A stretch of DNA of 64,000 bases from Trichococcus collinsii (GTDB lineage Bacteria > Bacillota > Bacilli > Lactobacillales > Aerococcaceae), in the NCBI RefSeq assembly GCF_900107505.1, contig NZ_FNQH01000001.1, forward strand, positions 434,001-498,000. The letters are read 5' to 3'. The notes under the pieces are model-generated. The model saw nothing but the letters and a program-made list of their open reading frames with translations. It did not search any database and was not told where the DNA came from. Both the position numbers and the translations under genes were made by a program. Of the stretch, positions 57,760 to 64,000 are shown piece after piece. Numbering within the stretch: position 1 is the first letter of the stretch; each line of letters opens with the position of its first letter.

Positions 57760-58229
57760 GTGTTTCTCGGATGTTGTGAAAAGACAGTCGTTAATCTATG
57801 AGTAAAAACAGATAATATAGCGAATTATAATGAAAGTTAATTAGAATTCAAGAAAAAGTTGAAATTCAGACAATATTTCTGAAAAAAGCTTTCATATCAA
57901 GTCAGAAAGCGGATTCGATGGATTTCCCCCCGTTTGACATGTCAGGTGGTCTCTCTATAATGAGGGATGTTGGTTTGGATGTATTCTGATAATGAATCTA
58001 TACAAAATACGTTAATTAGTTTGAGTCCATTTGTAAGCTACCTGAAAAATTGCCTTCAAATGAAAACACATGTGAATCATGTCTCGTAAATGAAAGCGGT
58101 ATTTCTGGTGTGGATAAATATAATTACATTACAGACTGACCATATTCCCTGTAATAAAGTATATCCAGTTACAGATGGTGGTTTAATTTTTAACAACACA
58201 AAAAATATCATTGTGAGGAGCGTTTTACT
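57760..58229 (+). promoter_or_regulatory. Long leader of the MFS gene with a near-consensus promoter
   Basis: TTGACA (57934-57939), a 16-bp spacer and TATAAT (57956-57961) form a near-consensus promoter about 270 nt before the MFS start. The intervening leader is AT-rich; the frame at 58090-58275 has no ribosome-binding site and overlaps the MFS gene. TTACAG (58127-58132) and CTGTAA (58149-58154 approximately) form an inverted repeat. No terminator or known riboswitch was recognised. Confidence 0.5.
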
Positions 58230-59489
58230 TTGTCGAAAAAATATATACGGATTATCATTGCCAGTATGCTGTTGATGCTTGGTGTAGGGATTCCGATGAA
58301 CGGGTTGGCCTCGTTTTTCAAACCGGTAACAGAAGCAACCGGATTTTCAGTTTCTCAATTCAGTTTGGTGGGCAGTTTTCTAAATCTGACCGGCATTGTG
58401 GCGGTGCCTTTAGTCACAAAGTTTTTGCTGCCTAAAATTGGCTTGCGAAAAACATCTCTTTTAGGAGGTGTTTTCGGAGCGTTAGGATTCATCCTGCTGG
58501 CCAACGGAAAATCCTTGTTCTCATTCTACTTGGCGGCAGTCGTCATCGGCTTGTTCATGATGTCGTCAACGGCTATCGTTGCCGTAACGCTTGTGAATAA
58601 TTGGTTCCGCAAAAGCCATGGCCTGGTTATGGGACTCGTTGCTGCATCAATCGGGTTAAGCACTGCGATCACTAGCGCAATTGTTCCTTCTTTCATCCAA
58701 AATTATGGTTGGGAAAAAGGGTTCTTATTATTGGGCGGCATGTACGCTGTTGCATTGTTTCTGGGCGCGTTCCTGCTGATCGAAAAGCCATCTGATGTTG
58801 GCATGTTGCCTTATGGCGTGACGGAAGATTCGCTTGCAGCAGAAGCAGTGCAAGCAACGAATGATTCTTCGGCGGTTGTCATCAAGCATAAAGATACAGA
58901 TATGACCTATGCGCAGGCATTGCGTTCGCCGGTATTCTACTTATTGGCTTTGTCATTCGTGTGTTTCGCGATGATTTCAACATTCACTCAGCAAATTCCG
59001 ATCTTCTTTACGACAAAAGGCGCGACTGATGTGCAAGCTGGTATGGTTTTGTCGATTGCGGCCATCGTCATGATCGCTTCCAAAATCATCATGGGTATCT
59101 CCAGCGACAAGCTGGGTGCACCAAAAGCATTCTACATCTTCACGATTATCTACATCCTTGCATTCTGCATCTTTGCCGCAACTGATAACATCACGATCCT
59201 GATCGGCGCAGCGATGATCTATGCAGTCAGCACAGGAGTTCCTGCCGTAATGAACCAATTAGTGACGTTTGAGGTTTTAGGCAAAAAAGAATTCACGGCT
59301 ATCTGGGGCATCTTATCGACAGCAAGCAGCCTAGGTTTAGCTTTGGGCGGCCCACTGCTGGGTTACTTCTATGATGCAAGCGGCAGCTACAACACGACGA
59401 TCATCGTCAGTATCTTCTTCATGGTTGTGTGCTTAGCTTCGTTCTTCTTCGCAGTAACGTTAAGAAAACGAGAACTCAACAAGGCTTAA
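58230..59489 (+). CDS. MFS transporter (oxalate/formate-antiporter-like group)
   Basis: 419-residue major facilitator with twelve hydrophobic segments in two halves and a central polar loop (about residues 190-225). NWFRKSHGLVMGLVAASIG resembles the conserved region of the OFA/monocarboxylate group. TTG 58230 is the start, with TGAGGAG 10 nt upstream. Substrate unknown; a carboxylate is a reasonable guess given the fermentative setting. Confidence 0.82.
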   Translation: MSKKYIRIIIASMLLMLGVGIPMNGLASFFKPVTEATGFSVSQFSLVGSFLNLTGIVAVPLVTKFLLPKIGLRKTSLLGGVFGALGFILLANGKSLFSFYLAAVVIGLFMMSSTAIVAVTLVNNWFRKSHGLVMGLVAASIGLSTAITSAIVPSFIQNYGWEKGFLLLGGMYAVALFLGAFLLIEKPSDVGMLPYGVTEDSLAAEAVQATNDSSAVVIKHKDTDMTYAQALRSPVFYLLALSFVCFAMISTFTQQIPIFFTTKGATDVQAGMVLSIAAIVMIASKIIMGISSDKLGAPKAFYIFTIIYILAFCIFAATDNITILIGAAMIYAVSTGVPAVMNQLVTFEVLGKKEFTAIWGILSTASSLGLALGGPLLGYFYDASGSYNTTIIVSIFFMVVCLASFFFAVTLRKRELNKA

Positions 59490-59536
59490 TATAAGATTAA
59501 TGATCAAAAATTGTTATCTGAACGAGGATTTGAAAG

Positions 59537-59568
59537 GGTGCTCTCTTAATCGAGAGCATCTTTTGTTT
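59537..59568 (+). terminator. Terminator of the MFS gene
   Basis: GGTGCTCTC (59537-59545) pairs with GAGAGCATC (59552-59560, one G-T), loop TTAATC, then TTTTG. Confidence 0.82.
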
Positions 59569-59598
59569 AGGCATTATTTCGTGAAAAAAAGAAAATTA

Positions 59599-59627
59599 TT
59601 GACAAAGCATAAATCATTTTGTAGAAT
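59599..59627 (+). promoter_or_regulatory. Promoter of the beta-glucoside operon
   Basis: TTGACA (59599-59604), 17 bp, TAGAAT (59622-59627). TGAGAGCGGTTGCG at 59639-59652 resembles a CcpA cre site with two departures from consensus and sits just downstream of the -10, a repressing position. Confidence 0.7.
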
Positions 59628-59673
59628 GTTGGAGTAGATGAGAGCGGTTGCGATATAGTATTCGCAATAACTA

Positions 59674-59753
59674 GGAGTGTTACTGGAAACAGGCAGACCT
59701 AAGATAAATTTTTACACTTTTTTGGTGTCGAAAATTTATCTTAGGTCTTTTTG
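59674..59753 (+). promoter_or_regulatory. RAT antiterminator and overlapping terminator (LicT/BglG target)
   Basis: GGAGTGTTACTGGAAACAGG (59674-59693) continuing GCAGACC matches the ribonucleic antiterminator consensus of BglG/LicT proteins. Its 3' end overlaps a perfect 18-bp terminator stem (59695-59712 with 59731-59748) followed by T5. The antiterminator protein encoded next would bind the RAT and block the terminator when beta-glucosides are present. Confidence 0.85.
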
Positions 59754-59780
59754 TGGTGAAAATTTAAGGTGGTGAAGAAT

Positions 59781-60626
59781 ATGAAAATAAAGCAGATCCT
59801 TAATAACAACGCTGTATTAGTAAAAAAAGGGACAAATGAGCTCATTGTTCTGGCTAACGGCATTGGATTTAAGAGGAAGATAGGCCAATTTGTAAACGAG
59901 GAAGAAGTCGATAAAATATTTGTTCTGGATACGCATGAAATGGTCGAGCATTTTAGCTACTTGCTTGGCAATATACCACCCGAACATATATACATGATTG
60001 ATGAAATTGTAGAATATGCAACGAGAAATCATAAGATGATCATCAATGATTACATCTATCTAACTTTAATAGATCATATCGAATTTGCAATTAAAAGAAG
60101 CAAGGATGGGTATTTTTTAAAGAGTCCACTTGCTTGGGAAATAAAAAAATTCTACAAAAAAGAATATGACATTGGCCTAAACGCTTTAAAAATCATCCAA
60201 AGCAAAACCGGAATAACTTTGAATGATGATGAGGCTGTCTCAATTGCCCTACATTTCGTTAATATTCAAACCAATAAACAAGATATGGAAACCACATTAG
60301 CAATAACAGAAATGGTTCAGGATATTTTAAATATTGTTAAGTATCAATATAAAATAACTTTGGACGAAAACTCCATGAATTATGCTCGATTCATTACACA
60401 TCTACAGTATTTTGCTCAACGCATCGTCTCACATGATCTTCATGAACAGCAAGAGAATGAACTTTATATGCAAGTGAAAACGCTATATCCAGAAGCGTTC
60501 CAATGTGTCCAAAAAATCAAAGTGTATATCTACAATAAGCATCAAGTTTTGATGTCCAATGATGAAGATGTATATCTTACTCTGCATGTCATGCGTGTAA
60601 CCCAAAGACAAGATACCAGGAGGTAG
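59781..60626 (+). CDS. licT: BglG/LicT-family transcriptional antiterminator
   Basis: RNA-binding antiterminator controlled by PTS phosphorylation. The N-terminal CAT RNA-binding domain (KIKQILNNNAVLVKKG and GIGFKRKIGQ) is followed by two PRD domains with conserved His residues (LIDHIEFAIKR, ALHFVNIQT, YARFITHLQYFAQR, LTLHVMRV). ATG 59781 is preferred, with AAGGTGG 8 nt upstream; GTG 59769 overlaps that site. 281 residues. It lies directly behind its own RAT and in front of its PTS gene, the standard autoregulated layout. Confidence 0.95.
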   Translation: MKIKQILNNNAVLVKKGTNELIVLANGIGFKRKIGQFVNEEEVDKIFVLDTHEMVEHFSYLLGNIPPEHIYMIDEIVEYATRNHKMIINDYIYLTLIDHIEFAIKRSKDGYFLKSPLAWEIKKFYKKEYDIGLNALKIIQSKTGITLNDDEAVSIALHFVNIQTNKQDMETTLAITEMVQDILNIVKYQYKITLDENSMNYARFITHLQYFAQRIVSHDLHEQQENELYMQVKTLYPEAFQCVQKIKVYIYNKHQVLMSNDEDVYLTLHVMRVTQRQDTRR

Positions 60627-60631
60627 CAATT

Positions 60632-63881
<3,250 letters not shown>

Positions 63882-64000
63882 ATGTTTGGATGCAGAATGT
63901 TTTCTGGTTTCAATACTAACGGTTTTGGTTTTAGTTTTCCCTATGTCTCATACGGTGGTTAAACAACACAGTTACTTGATTGCGTAACAAAATTATCTTT

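Noticed and set aside
58090-58275. 61-codon frame upstream of the MFS gene
   Set aside because: No ribosome-binding site, and it overlaps the first 46 bases of the transporter gene; more likely leader sequence.

Overview
The window looks like the chromosome of a mid-GC lactic-type Firmicute, most probably Lactobacillales/Carnobacteriaceae and Trichococcus-like. This rests on gene order (topA-trmFO-xerC-hslVU-codY), ParE/ParC sequences, pyruvate formate-lyase, a CodY homologue, strong AGGAGG ribosome-binding sites, frequent TTG/GTG starts and long rho-independent terminators. The genus is an inference; no rRNA, tRNA, phage, insertion sequence or CRISPR array was seen.

Layout. 1-10.6 kb: housekeeping genes on the plus strand: the 3' end of a signal peptidase gene, rbgA-rnhB, dprA, topA, trmFO, xerC, hslV, hslU, codY. 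10.6-16.9 kb: an aldose-epimerase-like gene convergent with plsY, then parE-parC. 17-25.5 kb: anaerobic pyruvate metabolism (pflB, pflA) and single genes (ppaC, a phosphoesterase, corA, pullulanase). 25.9-34.0 kb: an oligopeptide transport locus, oppA-(antisense DUF3899-like gene)-oppBCDF-oppA2. 34.0-39.1 kb: a minus-strand branched-chain amino acid operon, ilvB-ilvN-ilvC-ilvA, behind a leader-peptide attenuator. 39-52 kb: mixed accessory genes (patatin, an ABC ATPase, a flavoprotein reductase lipoprotein, an ABC exporter, nadE, VOC, HAD, DUF2975 with an XRE regulator, a SagB-type nitroreductase, GNAT). 52.4-54.2 kb: a secreted subtilase. 54.7-57.7 kb: a polar amino acid ABC transporter. 58.2-59.5 kb: an MFS transporter. 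59.6-63.9 kb: a beta-glucoside operon (LicT/BglG antiterminator, PTS IIBCA, GH1 phospho-beta-glucosidase) behind a RAT/terminator switch.

How it fits together. Peptide import (Opp), amino acid import (ABC), branched-chain amino acid synthesis (ilv) and CodY form a nitrogen-nutrition theme. PTS beta-glucosides, pullulanase and Pfl form a fermentative carbon theme. The most striking non-coding content is (i) an ilv leader encoding a 15-residue peptide rich in Ile/Leu/Val/Met with mutually exclusive antiterminator and terminator hairpins, (ii) a 3-4 unit array of about 51-bp hairpin repeats with paired arm changes between oppA2 and ilvA, (iii) a 32-bp palindrome upstream of the pflB promoter whose half-sites recur upstream of oppA, and (iv) the RAT switch of the bgl operon. 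I did not find a clearly new multi-gene system.
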